DNA of 64,000 nucleotides from Icerya purchasi (Eukaryota > Arthropoda > Insecta > Hemiptera > Monophlebidae): contig CM077115.1 in NCBI GenBank assembly GCA_039619475.1, forward strand, positions 32,501,083 to 32,565,082, read 5' to 3'. Within the stretch, counting starts at the first letter, position 1, and each line of letters begins with the position of its first letter. The position numbers and the translations under genes were made by a program. The notes beneath the pieces were generated by a model. The model ran no database searches and was not told the DNA's origin. It was given only the letters and a program-made list of their open reading frames with translations. Positions 11,250-22,675 of this stretch are shown here, one piece after another.

Positions 11250-13630
11250 CCCTAGATTCGTTAGGACACTAGTAAATTATGAAACAGCTACTTTAAAACA
11301 ACTTTTTTCCGCAAATTAGGTAATTATTTTCTACAATGCTAACGAAAAAATCGCGTCAACATTTATATAAACGGTAAAGGAGAAAAATTCGTTATTTAGC
11401 CGTCATGGTAGTTGTTGGAACGATTTATCCCGAGATCTTGCGGCGATACTCACGCGGACCAAGTATATACATCTTCCGAAATCGATATAACAATTAAAAG
11501 TCAAAAATTCACGACATAAATTACGTCGCTCATCGATTAATGGCGACACTTTATCCATCCCGGTATTTATAAATCGAGCGATACGACTGATACTGATGTA
11601 CTAGCGAGAATGTAATGGTAAGCCTGAAGACGAGTACATTACGCAAATAACTGAGCGCGACGCGGTACTCTTAATCGACATCAATAATGTCTACTAGCAA
11701 AAGCGGTGGGGCTGCCCAGCGGGTTTGCAAATATCGAAGAAGATTCCCCGCCATACCGCGAATTGTACTCTCCACCAAATTGCTCGATTTTTTACAATAA
11801 TTAAGGACGTCATTTTTGCATCGTATGTTCTCACTTATCGCTACTAATTTTTTTTTCCCATAATAATGCACCTTCTTCGAAATTATTACTTTTTTTTATT
11901 CTCGTTAATTTCGCTTATCGTTAAAGATTATTTCGAATTTTAGATAAAACTTCCTTATTCGCAATTTTAATGAAATTCCTTAAAATTTTCAAAGCATAAT
12001 CTTTTCAAATGGCTTTCGCAATGACGGTTTTACAGGGAAACCGAGTTCTAGAACTAAGCAAATTTCCCGGATGGTAATTTCTTTCGTGATAGCTCTAACA
12101 TTTTCATAATGTTTGTGACCTGCTCGCGAGATGTGTGTGAACTGTTGAGCTCTGTAACGTACTATTATAGTGTCATTCCTGTCCGGAAAACTTCATTTAT
12201 CAGATCCACATAAAAAGCCAAAGTCGAATTCGACGCATCCGCCAATTATCCCTTACAGAGTTACCACTGGGCAAGTTTTTGAAATGAACAGGGGTGTCTT
12301 TTATTCTGAGAGTGCAAATTTTATATAACGAAAATGGTGATAAATGGCGCGCCTCTTTTCCACTAAACGTTATGTAAATTACAGTTTGCGAGGGATTAAT
12401 GTAAAAACAAATATAATGACCGTTAGAGTGATACATCTCACAATCAGGCTATCAAGCGAATTTCAGGGGAGTCCCAGTTTGATGAAATTTCTTTTCGCGA
12501 ACCCGCTACACAAAATTATAATAATTGGCTAATACAGCTGCGAATCGTACTTTAGATTTCAATAATTTTTTTTAAAAAAAAAAAAGAAAAACTAAAACCG
12601 AAAAAAAGCAGAAAGGCGTTATATTTGTAATATCGTTAAATTTAAACATTCAGTGTGAATACGATCAGAAATTTTAGAAACGTTTTCAAATATCCAATCT
12701 TATCAGCTGGGGGAAAGGAGAAAAATTCTAGTCTAAAGGCAAAAGCAGCAGCATATAATATTTCTTGGGAAACTGTTTTACTCAGGTAATTTCCGTTATA
12801 TCTGCGAATATACGGGGGAGGGGATTGCTGCGCAACCATAGGCAATAAGAATTTGTTTCTTCTTCCATCGCAATGTTTTTCGATCAAATGACTGTACCCC
12901 GACAACAAAGTTAAAAATTGTGTTGTTGACATGTTCCGAGTGTTCTGATGGCAGTTTTTGAAAATGTTTTATTTCCGGGAAAAAATTCGCAATTTTTAAT
13001 CGTAAACAGACAAAATAATTCTTCATTTTTAATATGCAATCTCTGCGCAGAAGGAAAAAAAAACGCGATTACAAAGAAAATGAAAAACTACGCAGTTTAT
13101 TTTAGGCCTATTTTCTCAGTTTAAAGAAAATTTTAATCGAAAGGGATTCTGAAAAAATGAAACGGCGTTACCATATGGGTATAATGATACCGTATCGTGT
13201 ATTGTTCTGAGAACTGAACTGCGAATTTCATTTTTTGAGTGCTCAACGTTAGTTTTACTAGATTTTAATTGCCGCAATGCAGTCCATAGAACAACCCGGC
13301 AAATAAAACTGAGATAAAAGTGTTGCCTGTGGCCAGGTTGGGGGGGGGGGGCAATATCGTTACAACAGGAGTCGTCTCTTTCGAGCACACAATGCTGGAA
13401 AAGCACTTTTGAACTCATATACGATGAACTTTATTTTGTACATCGCGATCGAGAAAAAAAAAACGATTAACCGTTTATATTTATTAAAATTTTCTCTCGC
13501 TAGGAATATACTAAACTGTACGAGACAATAAAATGCGACACATGAAAATTTCAAAATGTAAAATAGGAAGATTTTCTTATTTTTAAAAAATTTCCGCTGT
13601 ATTCCGCTAATACCAAGAAGCTTTAGTATT
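11250..13630. other. Gene-free stretch
   Basis: AT-rich, with several 60-100-codon frames on both strands (for example 12642-12932 and 13116-13418, minus). None has a recognisable motif, codon bias or neighbour, and I regard them as chance frames. Confidence 0.4.
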
Positions 13631-13638
13631 ATAAAAAA

Positions 13639-13894
13639 TTCTTTCCGTTTAGAATCAGTTTTAATAGCAATTCTTTCCGTTTAGAATCAGTTTTAATAGC
13701 AATTCTTTCCGTTTAGAATCAGTTTTAATAGCAATTCTTTCCGTTTAGAATCAGTTTTAATAGCAATTCTTTCCGTTTAGAATCAGTTTTAATAGCAATT
13801 CTTTCCGTTTAGAATCAGTTTTAATAGCAATTCTTTCCGTTTAGAATCAGTTTTAATAGCAATTCTTTCCGTTTAGAATCAGTTTTAATAGCAA
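13639..13894. repeat. Eight perfect 32-bp tandem repeats
   Basis: The unit is TTCTTTCCGTTTAGAATC followed by AGTTTTAATAGCAA. It occurs eight times head to tail over exactly 256 bp with no substitutions that I can see. There are no spacers, so it is a minisatellite and not a CRISPR array. Perfect identity implies very recent expansion or homogenisation, or an assembly-sensitive locus whose true copy number may differ. Confidence 0.97.
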
Positions 13895-14872
13895 TTACGT
13901 CATTTAAATTAATTATAAGAATTAGGGGCAAGAGAGTTTCGAAAATTCGGTAAATAGCAAAACCAGAATTCACAATTTGCTTAAATTTTTAAAGAGGAGA
14001 ATATAATTAAACCTTCCATTAGGAGAAACTGTAAAATAGCGTTGTCCGCATTTGCTAAAACTTATTCAACTAACTGCGCGTTTTAATTTACGTGAAATTC
14101 GGAAACCGATTTAATTTCCTTTTTTGCCCCCCCCCCCCCACGTTTTTTCGGTTATTTATTATTATTCGCCGGCAAAAAACATCATTAAATATTTTTGCTT
14201 TTGACCGTGTAACGTTTTTCAACGAATGCGTTTCAAATTACACATTTTTCGTAAAGCAGCTATTATTTAAGTTATTCTCGCATTTTCCCATACACAGTGT
14301 ACGTGCCCCGTTAATATAATTAAATAAAAGCTTCTAGAAGTATTAAAAACTAAATCTTCAAATTTTGTACACATTCTGAATAGTTAAAATTTTTTATCGT
14401 ATACAAAAATGATATCTTACTTGAAAATAGCTCGACGGTGTGTTCAGAATTAGATAAAGCTGGAAAAGCGTTTAAAATTTTTCTCAAATCAGGAAGGTGT
14501 CATACGCACATGTACATATTAAAATAACCGTAGCGTCCTTTCGCCGAGACTAATCGGCGAAAATCCTGTCACCTAAAGTTGGTGTAAGCAATTAATAGGG
14601 AATTATTATTAGTCGCGTGGCATACGGACAAACTACATGACGTCAGTGAATTAGAATGTTCCGTAGAAATTCTAGAAAGCTATTATCCGCAAAACCAAAA
14701 GGTGTCCTCACGGCGATATAATCAAGTTTAACATATGGTAATAGATGCCCATATTACGAGGGTAGGCTGTGAAAAGTAATGCACACAGGCTTGTAGAACG
14801 CAAACGAAAAGAAATAGCGACAAATGGGGCAAAAAGTAAATTAAAGTACATAAGCTTCAAAATATCATTTAT

Positions 14873-15184
14873 TTATTTTTCAACATAATCACCGTTAAGG
14901 CTAACACATTTCTCCCATCAACGTGTAAAAAGTGTTTTCGATTCCGTCACTGAAGAATTCTTCCGACTCCATCGTCTGTGGCACAATGATGGGACGTCCG
15001 CAAAGCGTTTCATCAACAATTATGGCTTTTCCAGGCTCGCAGTCACGAAACTGTATTACCCATCGATTGACAGTAGTAGACCTATCAACAGCATCGTCAA
15101 CATATACGTATCCTTTAAATCAATAGCAGTCACTTTTTCAGCTGTTGTTATGACGGCACGCTGTTTAACCCATCTCGTTGACAT
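14873..15184 (-). pseudogene. Internally deleted mariner-like transposase
   Basis: On the minus strand an ATG (15184-15182) opens a mariner-type N-terminus: M-S-T-R-W-V-K-Q-R-A-V, then after one frame change V-D-R-S-T-T-V-N-R-W-V-I-Q-F-R and L-C-G-R-P, the DNA-binding HTH part. It then jumps straight to E-E-F-F-S-D-G-I-E and, after a second frame change, W-E-K-C-V-S-L-N-G-D-Y-V-E-K followed by stop (14875-14873), the usual mariner C-terminus. The whole catalytic DD34D core is missing. So this is a non-autonomous deletion derivative, roughly 0.3 kb of coding sequence instead of about 1 kb. I could not define its terminal inverted repeats with confidence. The start was chosen because the family begins with M-x-x-R-W-V. 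Confidence 0.75.
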
Positions 15185-15304
15185 TAGAACACGTTTCCAT
15201 ATTTACGCTGCTCACAGCACACCGGATGCACGCAAGAAAGAAGAGAGACCATTTAACAAACAGAAAGGTAATGCAATTAGAACGGTAAAAAAAACTCACT
15301 AGGC

Positions 15305-15880
15305 TCACTCAGAAAGTAAGGCTCCCGTAACAACCATTTGTCGTTACTTTTTTAGCTGCGCTAGTTTTACCTCTAGGACACTATAGTTCGGTTAGTGCAT
15401 TAGTCGGTTCTCGGCCGTTATTATGAGTAACAATCGCATTGAAAATCCGTCCAATGCCCCGATGTTTCGGGACAACTCATTTAGCGGAATTCATGGAACG
15501 AGAGACCCCATTAATCGTGAGAGCAGTACTCGCCAATTTAAGAAAAAAAACGGTAACAAATCGGTGACAAGGAAAAATTTCGGAAAAAGTTCATTTGTTG
15601 CATGACAGTGCAGCACGCAACGAAAGTTACCGAAGAACTTTTGTCGTTGAGTTGTATCAATTGTACCCTACCCACCCTTCAGTCCGGACATTTTTCTCAC
15701 AGTGATTCTGCTTTATTCCTTCAATTACAAAAAAAAAAAAAAAAAAAGTTAGCTCGCGGAAAACACGACGAATTGCTTAAAAATCGAGTTATTGAAAACT
15801 TCAAAGAACCGGACGGAACATTTCACGGGGACAGCAAAAAAGAAAAATCTATGAGATGTAGAGTGACAAATGTTTAAATT
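15305..15880 (+). pseudogene. Second deleted mariner-like relic
   Basis: Plus strand. A terminal segment TCAGAAAGTAAGGCTCCCGT near 15308 resembles the end of the mariner at 31.17 kb (TTCATAAAGTAAGATTCCGT), so it is probably the left inverted repeat. An ATG at 15424 is followed by a short degraded N-terminal frame. From about 15500, in shifting frames, one reads A-V-L-A-N-L-R-K-K, then H-L-L-H-D-S-A-A-R (second catalytic Asp region), P-P-F-S-P-D-I (third Asp region) and K-L-A-R-G-K-H-D with K-E-P-D-G-T-F-H. The HDNA motif has become HDSA. An 18-A run (15729-15747) interrupts the gene. Much of the middle is deleted. It lies on the opposite strand to, and ~120 bp from, the relic at 14873-15184. 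Confidence 0.65.
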
Positions 15881-16439
15881 TAAAAAGTCCATCTATCGGA
15901 AAATGTATAATGTTCAAGGAGTTTTTAATTTTCTTTCATTATCACTTTCCAGGGGGGTGATGCAGAACCATAAACTGTGTTGAAAAGACGACTGTTTAGA
16001 ACAACATAGTATTAATGGAATATATATAAACACATCGAGGAAAATTCTTTTTCAGAAAAAGGGATTTTAAGTAGGCGCGGTCGCGCAAACGAAAACAAAG
16101 CACGGCTACGTCACAAGTCCCCGTGTTTGGATATAAATCTTTTTAAATAGTTTGTAAAGATAACGTATAAACTTTGTAATTCCAAGAAATTGAACATTAT
16201 AGTTCGAACTTAAAATCGACGGAAAAATACAAAAGCAAATTCTACGGCGACATGTGTACACCCCCCGCCACTGAACAAACTCTAGACAGTGTATTTCAGG
16301 TAAGACTGAACGAATTCACGAACTAGACGAAAAAAACGCGATAAATCAATTATATTTTGACCCAGTGAAAATGGTTCCATTTACAAACACACGTACTAGA
16401 ATAGTATTTAACGGTCATGCGTAATCGAATGGTAAGATA

Positions 16440-16562
16440 ATTAGCGGCGCTTCACCTGGAAAAATTACGACCGATATTGATTAGAAAATCGGTATATTCA
16501 TCAATAATTAGATTTGCGTAAATCGGCTAAATACCGAATAATTACGGACAAGTACGAATTTT
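16440..16562 (+). repeat. Diverged inverted repeat, left arm
   Basis: Shares with the reverse complement of 18625-18765 the ordered phrases ATTGATTAGAAAAT, TATTCATCRATAATT and GCGTAAATCGRCTAAATA with many differences between. The arms are ~2.1 kb apart. They could be two insertions of one repeat or the remains of inverted ends of an old element. Confidence 0.55.
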
Positions 16563-18624
16563 GATATACTGCGAGCGCATACGCGCCTATATTTAATCTC
16601 AAACGCGTTAATTAAGTCGGCTATCTTAATTTTACTCTACCCCAGTAGCAGTATCGAACTGTAATTCGATTTATATGAAATTAACCGTCCTATTATATTT
16701 AAATATAAATTTTATTAAAAATATTATAAATAAAAAACGTGTACTACAGAAATTATATTTTACAAATATATTAAAAATACGGCGACATGTTCCGGAGTGA
16801 CGTACAATCATGGCATTACATTTTAATTTTTCCGAATTTTATAAATTTGGCGCAATTATTCCTTAGCACTCCTTTTATTTACTTTTTTTTTTTATAAAAA
16901 CCGTCCTAGCTTATCTCTAGTAGTACGATGAAAACCACAAAAATTATTTTTAGCAAAATTTCCGTCATCTTCAACTCTACCTTTTTCCTCGGTAAAAATT
17001 TTTCACGCTTTCAATCTTTCGTACGAATTATTTTCTTCATCCTTTTTTAAAAGTTTCATTTCAAAATTTTCACGGTGCCTAATTTCATATTTACCTATTG
17101 AACACATCTTTTTGCTACGCCGAATACTGCGTTTTAATTTCAGTATCCAAAATTGTATCAGCGTTAAAAAACTCGGACACTTTTTTCAAAAAAATAATTG
17201 CGCCCGATATTGTGTACCAAAATCACCATCAGTTTTAGAAATAACAACTCATAATTTTTCATCCTATTTTGTTTCAGAATTATAACAGAATATAGAATAA
17301 TGTGTGTTGTTACACGCTGTAGATTTTAAACGGTGATTTTCTAAGAAATTTTTAATAAAATTGTAATGTCTTTTGTAGTAGCTGTATTTTTTTCCTTTTT
17401 GGTGATTTAAAAAAGGACTGTAAATATGTTTTTGTCGTATCGGGATGGTTTCACGTTTACACTACTTTTACGTGTATTCAGCCTAACGTTAATTTTAAAA
17501 TTTGTTTTCGCAGAATGATTAATTATAGGGTAATTTCAAGCCAGATTATTCAGCTCCGTTAAACTAGCACGTGCGCGCAATAATTATATTTCCACTGGAA
17601 TTACTAACACCGTCGAGATCATAAGCGCAATACAATATATTTATATGCGTATAAGTAGCGATGATGTTTTTAATGTTTTACAGTCTTCGCAAATTACTAC
17701 AAAAATCTGCGCTCGCGACACAGAACCAAAGTGTGTCAGCTGACTCTCTATAAACGGAACATGTATAAGTCGAAACTATTATATTTCTAAACGGATTCAG
17801 TATGTTTGAATAAATACGTAAATACCGAGCAATTCTGAGAGGATGTTATTCTTCTAGTACTGCCCTATGAGGTACATCATTGCTATTAATATGCTATATC
17901 GCTTATCGTAAAAACACAACTGTTAATTGAAAAGAAAAAAGACAGAAACTGAAACAAGTTATTAAAATAACACGATAACAATTTGAACAATAAACTAACA
18001 CGGCGTACAGAACCATGATTTTTATAATAAATTACACTGAAATGTACGAGTGCAAGTAGAAAATGTGTTCATGAATTTTAACAAAGACTAATCAAGTTAA
18101 GAATCTGCTGCACACGGAATTTTTGTTCAGTTTAAGCTTCTAAATCGATATATTCTATTTCCTTTATTTTATTAAATCAGTTTGGACGAGGGGTTAACCA
18201 TTTTAAATTAACCACAAGATAACATCATTGTTACATTACCACCGAGGATTTCAAATGGCATTTTATTGTCGGAAAAAACCGATTCAAAATTATCATACGA
18301 ACTTTTTTTAATTTTCCACATTTACGTAAGGGTGTTGAACTTTTATAAAAAAAAAAAAAAAAAAAAACCGACGACCGACAACATGCATAAATACTAAGAA
18401 AATAATGTCCGAATATCAAGAGAAGATCGAATAAGCAGTGGTTCAGAGTGAATTCGATAGATACGTAAATAATAAAATGATTAAACATAGAATCGTACAT
18501 AATGAAATTATAATTCGATATTAACAGCGACGAAATTAAATTTAATTAACATGTTTAAAATTAAACGTAGGCCTACCGGTAAAATAAAATATGCTTCGTA
18601 TATTTGCTCAATCTCGATAAATAT

Positions 18625-18765
18625 TCGTGCTTGTTTTTAAATATTCTCATAAGTCTTCGATATTTAGTCGATTTACGCTGGTGCAATTATCGATGAATAC
18701 GCTAATTTTCTAATCAATATTAATTATCATTTTTTCCAAGTGACAAGCTGCGAGACGACTAAATA
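18625..18765 (-). repeat. Diverged inverted repeat, right arm
   Basis: Partner of 16440-16562. The match runs over about 120 bp with substitutions and small indels, so both copies are old. Confidence 0.55.
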
Positions 18766-18929
18766 TTATCCGAATATTATAAATAAAACTTTTTTCAGTG
18801 TGCCGAAATATTATTAATGGCTACGCGAACACCATGTTTAAAAACTAATACGGGGGGCATCGCAATAATGGAAGAATAACGAAATTATGTCGATCGTATT
18901 CTTTTTTTTTTTTTTTTTTTTTTTTTTTT

Positions 18930-19560
18930 AGCATGTCAGCTAAGGACGTTACTCACTTCAACGGTATGAAAGTATTAATAATTATAGAGGAAAAATATTA
19001 CAAATGGAACATACGAAAGAAGCTAACAAAGGAATAACCAAGGGAGACGGAAGAGAAAGGATGCTGTGAGCGCTGTAAGGCGTAGGATAAGACGCAAAAG
19101 AACGGAATAGAGTATCTCGCATTCTGAAGAAATGGAAGGACATTAATGCAAAATGTGATTCGCATCGCAAATGAAGTTTGCTTCTGACGAATCAAACGGA
19201 TAAAAAAAGGAGACTGAATAATGGAGAAACGGAAGAGCGAAGCAAGAAGGCAAGCTATGATTAAACCGAAGTCTAATTATAGATGAGATAGTTGACCGCC
19301 TCATGTTGGGGAAATTAAGAAACCACGGATAAAAAGTGGAGGAATGGGTTGCATGGATATAAATAAAAGGAAGCAGCATTAGAAAATGAAGAAGGATAGA
19401 GATACTAACAGTCGTGGTGGCAACGAAAGGAAAGAGGAAGAAGACTTTGGGCTGGAAAATGACACTAATAAAGCGACCGTCTGAAGCAGCCGAACGTGCC
19501 AACGAGTGTCAACTAAAACTCGTTGCCCGGAATTTCACAATGACTAGGAATCCACAATAG
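18930..19560 (-). pseudogene. LINE copy A: RNase H end and C-terminal Cys/His
   Basis: Continues the RT frame after frameshifts. Near 19555-19520 the minus strand reads W-I-P-S-H-C-E-I-P-G-N-E, the last catalytic segment of RNase H. After another frame change, 19502-19143 gives R-S-A-A-S-D-G-R-F, then R-R-S-T-I-S-S-I-I-R-L-R-F-N-H-S-L and I-C-D-A-N-H-I-L-H. The last two segments align by eye with copy B (R-R-S-I-I-T-K-L-S-R-L-R-F-S-H-S-L and V-C-D-A-D-H-V-F-F-E-C), which shows they are genuine protein sequence rather than chance frames. The Cys/His pattern is the small C-terminal zinc-binding motif common in I/Jockey LINEs. At least three frame changes make it non-functional here. Confidence 0.75.
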
Positions 19561-21602
19561 AGGACAGAACGGGAATGAAATAGATGTGAAATTAAGGAAC
19601 GTATGTGAAGCACGATAGGATCAGCGGATGGTTTAGGAAAGGGAGTAGCAATGGCTTGTAAAACGCCTTTTGAATCAGAAGATAAGAGAACCTTGGATAT
19701 ATTGTTAGAGGAGGCTATAAAAAGGATTGCCTGTAAGATCGCAATAGATTCGGCTAGGAATATGGAGGAGAACGAGGGGAGTTTGAACGACTCAGAATAG
19801 CCGAAATCCGGCAAAGTAAAAGCCGCTCCAACCCCCAAAGCTGACTTTGAGCCATCTGTAAAAATTAAGGTATAAGAAGGAAAGAGCGAGGATAAAACAT
19901 AGTTAAATTCGTTATGAGCAGCGGGAGAGGGAAGAGACTTGACATACGAAGGAAGAAAAAGTAAACTGGGTGAGTAAATAAAATCTAGGAAATTATAGGT
20001 GAAATAAGGGCATTTGTTGTAGGATAGAACAAAAGGAGAGAAGGCCCTGAGTCGTGAAGAAATCAAGGAAAGGATTGGGGTTTTACGAGGAGAGAAACGC
20101 CAGTTGTTGGATATAAACCAGTAGGAATTAAGCAAGTAGGAATTGGAAATATGAAGACGTTTAATCAGAAATCGTTCACCTAGATAAAGTCTTCGGATGA
20201 ATAAAGGACAGGAACCAGTTTCTGCCAAAATGGCTGCAATAGGAGACGAGTTCAAGGCACCGATACAAAGGCGGAGACACATATTATGGATTTTATCAAG
20301 TTTAAGGAGAAGATATTTAGGAGCACTGGCGTAAAGGAACGAGCAATAATCGAATTTAGAAAGGATAGTGGCCCTGTATAGCATCAGAAGGATATAAAGA
20401 TCCCCATCCCAATTACGGGAGGAGAGAGCCTTCAACCAATTAATCCTCTTGAGAGCCGACGTATAGAGATAATCTATGTGATGATGAAAAGACAAGTTAC
20501 TGCTAAGAACAATGCCAAGGTAGGAGACAGAACTAACTAAAGGAATAGGAAGATGGCACACGGATAGACTGACTGAGGAACGACTATAAGGACGATAAGT
20601 GAAAACCATAGCTGCTGATTTCTCAGGAGAAGTAAAAAGGTGAAGATCGGATAACGCATTATCCAGAGAGAAAAGAGAGTTGTTAAGCTCCGCGACGGCG
20701 GAAGAAAGATTAACTGAGGAAGAGTAGATGAGTATATCATCGGCAAAGAATAAGGAAGTAGATGATATCCGAAGAGTAGCTAGGCTATGGAAATAGATGT
20801 TAAAGAGAGTAGGGCTAAGACATGAGCCTTGCGGAAGACCCCGAAAGACCACTCTAGACTCTGAGAAGAAGGGAGTGGAGAGCTGAATTGATCTATTGTA
20901 GAAAAGCTTGAGAATTAAGGAAACGACCTGTAAAGGAACATTAATGGAACACATTTCACGTAGAAGAGAAGGTAAGTGAACATGATCGAATGCGGAGGTA
21001 ACATCAAGGAAAGCAGAAACAGTGTATTCTTTGCGAATAAGAGATTTGTATATGTCAGATAAAAACAACGATAAACAGTCCGCCGTTCCCAGTCCCGTAC
21101 GGAAACCGAACATGTTACTGGGAAGAATATTGTTGAATTCCAGCCACCAGACTAGGCGTTTATTAATCATTTGTTCAAACAATTGTCTAAAACACGAAGC
21201 CAACGAAATAGGACGGAAAGAATTAGGATTCTTTTTTGGAATAGGAATAACAATAAAGGAGTTCCAAATTGGTGGCGTGGTACAGGTATGCAAGAAGGAG
21301 TTGTAGATAGAAAGCAAGGTATTCAGTGCGGAGATTGATAAGCTCTTAATAACCAGGAAACGAATACCGTCCACTCCAGGACTAGAGGAGGAATTCTTTA
21401 AGGAAGAATGGAGTTCATTGATGTTAAAATCGGAAGACAGAACGTGCATAGAGGATGTAGGTGGAAACGCCGGAGGGCATATTTCCTCCAAGGATGGAAC
21501 ATATAAGGGAGCAATTGAGTCCAGAAAGAAGATGAGCTTTTCCGAAGGAAGGTTGTAATAGGAGGGACGTTCGGACACTGAAAGGCTTTCGCCATTTTCC
21601 AA
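19509..21602 (-). CDS. LINE copy A: RT and RNase H frame
   Basis: An uninterrupted 697-codon frame holding the polymerase part of ORF2. Motifs in order: F-R-P-I-S-L-A-S (RT 2), F-G-F-R-T-G-L-G-T, A-F-L-D-V-T-S-A-F-D (motif A with catalytic Asp), G-L-P-Q-G-S-C-L-S-P (motif B), L-F-F-A-D-D-I-L-I-Y (motif C, both Asp present, about 20735-20750), then S-Y-L-G-I and the thumb. From residue ~575 F-T-D-G-S-K-S-A-L-G-V-G and S-S-D-S-K-G-V-L-Q-A-I are RNase H segments. The frame ends prematurely inside RNase H through a frameshift. The N-terminus overlaps the endonuclease frame; the first M is not a real start, since ORF2 is one polyprotein in this family. All visible RT catalytic residues are intact. 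Confidence 0.88.
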   Translation of the reverse strand: MENGESLSVSERPSYYNLPSEKLIFFLDSIAPLYVPSLEEICPPAFPPTSSMHVLSSDFNINELHSSLKNSSSSPGVDGIRFLVIKSLSISALNTLLSIYNSFLHTCTTPPIWNSFIVIPIPKKNPNSFRPISLASCFRQLFEQMINKRLVWWLEFNNILPSNMFGFRTGLGTADCLSLFLSDIYKSLIRKEYTVSAFLDVTSAFDHVHLPSLLREMCSINVPLQVVSLILKLFYNRSIQLSTPFFSESRVVFRGLPQGSCLSPTLFNIYFHSLATLRISSTSLFFADDILIYSSSVNLSSAVAELNNSLFSLDNALSDLHLFTSPEKSAAMVFTYRPYSRSSVSLSVCHLPIPLVSSVSYLGIVLSSNLSFHHHIDYLYTSALKRINWLKALSSRNWDGDLYILLMLYRATILSKFDYCSFLYASAPKYLLLKLDKIHNMCLRLCIGALNSSPIAAILAETGSCPLFIRRLYLGERFLIKRLHISNSYLLNSYWFISNNWRFSPRKTPILSLISSRLRAFSPFVLSYNKCPYFTYNFLDFIYSPSLLFLPSYVKSLPSPAAHNEFNYVLSSLFPSYTLIFTDGSKSALGVGAAFTLPDFGYSESFKLPSFSSIFLAESIAILQAILFIASSNNISKVLLSSDSKGVLQAIATPFPKPSADPIVLHIRSLISHLFHSRSVLYCGFLVIVKFRATSFS

Positions 21603-22675
21603 AGATGAGAGAGGGAGGTGGATCTAGAGAATGATGAACAGAATTTCTTCCACGCGTTTTTTTTTTTGCTCTTTTTGAGAATAAATCTGGCCGCAGCATT
21701 GGCCTCCCTATAAGCTATGAAATTATCGAAGGAAGAGCAGGAACGGAAGGCCCTGAACTTCAAAGAACTGTCTCTAAAAGCGACCGAACAATCGTTGTTC
21801 CACCATAGGGAAGAAGCAAGAACATTAGGGTTCTTTTTAGAGAAGCGGATAGGAGAGGCCGACAACGCCGAGGTAATCGAGTCGATGAACCTGTTGTATT
21901 GAAGAACAGGATCTGTTTGGGAATGTATGTTGGGGAGGGCGGAATCGACTCCAGCCCGAAATTTATCCCAATCAACTTTGGTTAGAGACCATTTGGACGC
22001 ATGGGGAACTCTGGAACAACTGGGATCAGGAGGAGGACGAAGATCGTGAAAGGAAAGAATAATTGGAACATGGTCACTACCGAAGGTACCCTGCAAGGTT
22101 CTCCAATGACAGCTGCAAGTCTGCGCGCCTCTAAAAAACGTCGGAGAATGATCATTAAGAATAACGAAGCTATTGTTAGAGATGAAATTTTCAAGAACAC
22201 GACCATAACAGTTATAACCAACCGAGCCCCATAGAGGAGAGTGAGCGTTCCAGTCACCACCAAAAATAAAGGGAAAAGAAAGAAAATTGGACAATAATGT
22301 AAAAGGAAAATTGTGGAGATCAAAATGCGGAGGGACATATATTGAGATAATATGGACTGGTTGAGGATGAATATTAGGAACAGAGATATGCACCAGGTTT
22401 GGTGACCGAACGTCAGAAGGAAAACAAGCGGAGTGATCGTGAACGTGAAAATAAATATCGTTCCTTATCAATATGGCGGCGCCGCCATATCCATCCGCAC
22501 GATCAGAACGGATTAACTTAAATCCACGAATGGATATACTCGTGGACTCAGTAAGCCGAGTTTCGGACAACAGAGCAATATGGATGAAGTAAGAGTCAAG
22601 AATCCCTTCCAAGGCCTGTTTGTTGGCTATCAGGCTCCGATAATTCCATTGGAGAATATTCAACTTATGAGACAT
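21398..22675 (-). CDS. LINE copy A: APE endonuclease frame
   Basis: The likely ORF2 start is the ATG at 22675-22673 (M-S-H-K-L-N-I-L-Q-W-N); the frame is open further upstream to 22834 but that part does not look like protein of this family. Endonuclease signatures in order: L-Q-W-N, L-S-E-T-R-L (catalytic Glu), Y-G-G-A-A-I-L-I, G-G-D-W-N-A-H-S-P-L-W-G (metal-binding Asp/Asn) and G-S-D-H-V-P-I (catalytic Asp-His). This nicks target DNA for target-primed reverse transcription. The true protein leaves this frame around 21570, where a single-base-type frameshift joins it to the RT frame; the residues encoded beyond that point (21570-21398) are out of frame. Confidence 0.85.
   Translation of the reverse strand: MSHKLNILQWNYRSLIANKQALEGILDSYFIHIALLSETRLTESTSISIRGFKLIRSDRADGYGGAAILIRNDIYFHVHDHSACFPSDVRSPNLVHISVPNIHPQPVHIISIYVPPHFDLHNFPFTLLSNFLSFPFIFGGDWNAHSPLWGSVGYNCYGRVLENFISNNSFVILNDHSPTFFRGAQTCSCHWRTLQGTFGSDHVPIILSFHDLRPPPDPSCSRVPHASKWSLTKVDWDKFRAGVDSALPNIHSQTDPVLQYNRFIDSITSALSASPIRFSKKNPNVLASSLWWNNDCSVAFRDSSLKFRAFRSCSSFDNFIAYREANAAARFILKKSKKKNAWKKFCSSFSRSTSLSHLWKMAKAFQCPNVPPITTFLRKSSSSFWTQLLPYMFHPWRKYALRRFHLHPLCTFCLPILTSMNSILP

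Larger units (their letters stand above)
15900..18900. other. Gene-free AT-rich stretch
   Basis: No supported coding frame in 3 kb. It contains a diverged inverted-repeat pair (16440-16562 and 18625-18765, listed separately) and an A run at 18346-18367. Confidence 0.4.

Noticed and set aside
13639..13894. Regular 32-bp repeats resembling a CRISPR array
   Set aside because: Units are head to tail with no spacers, no cas genes are present and the genome is clearly eukaryotic; it is a minisatellite.
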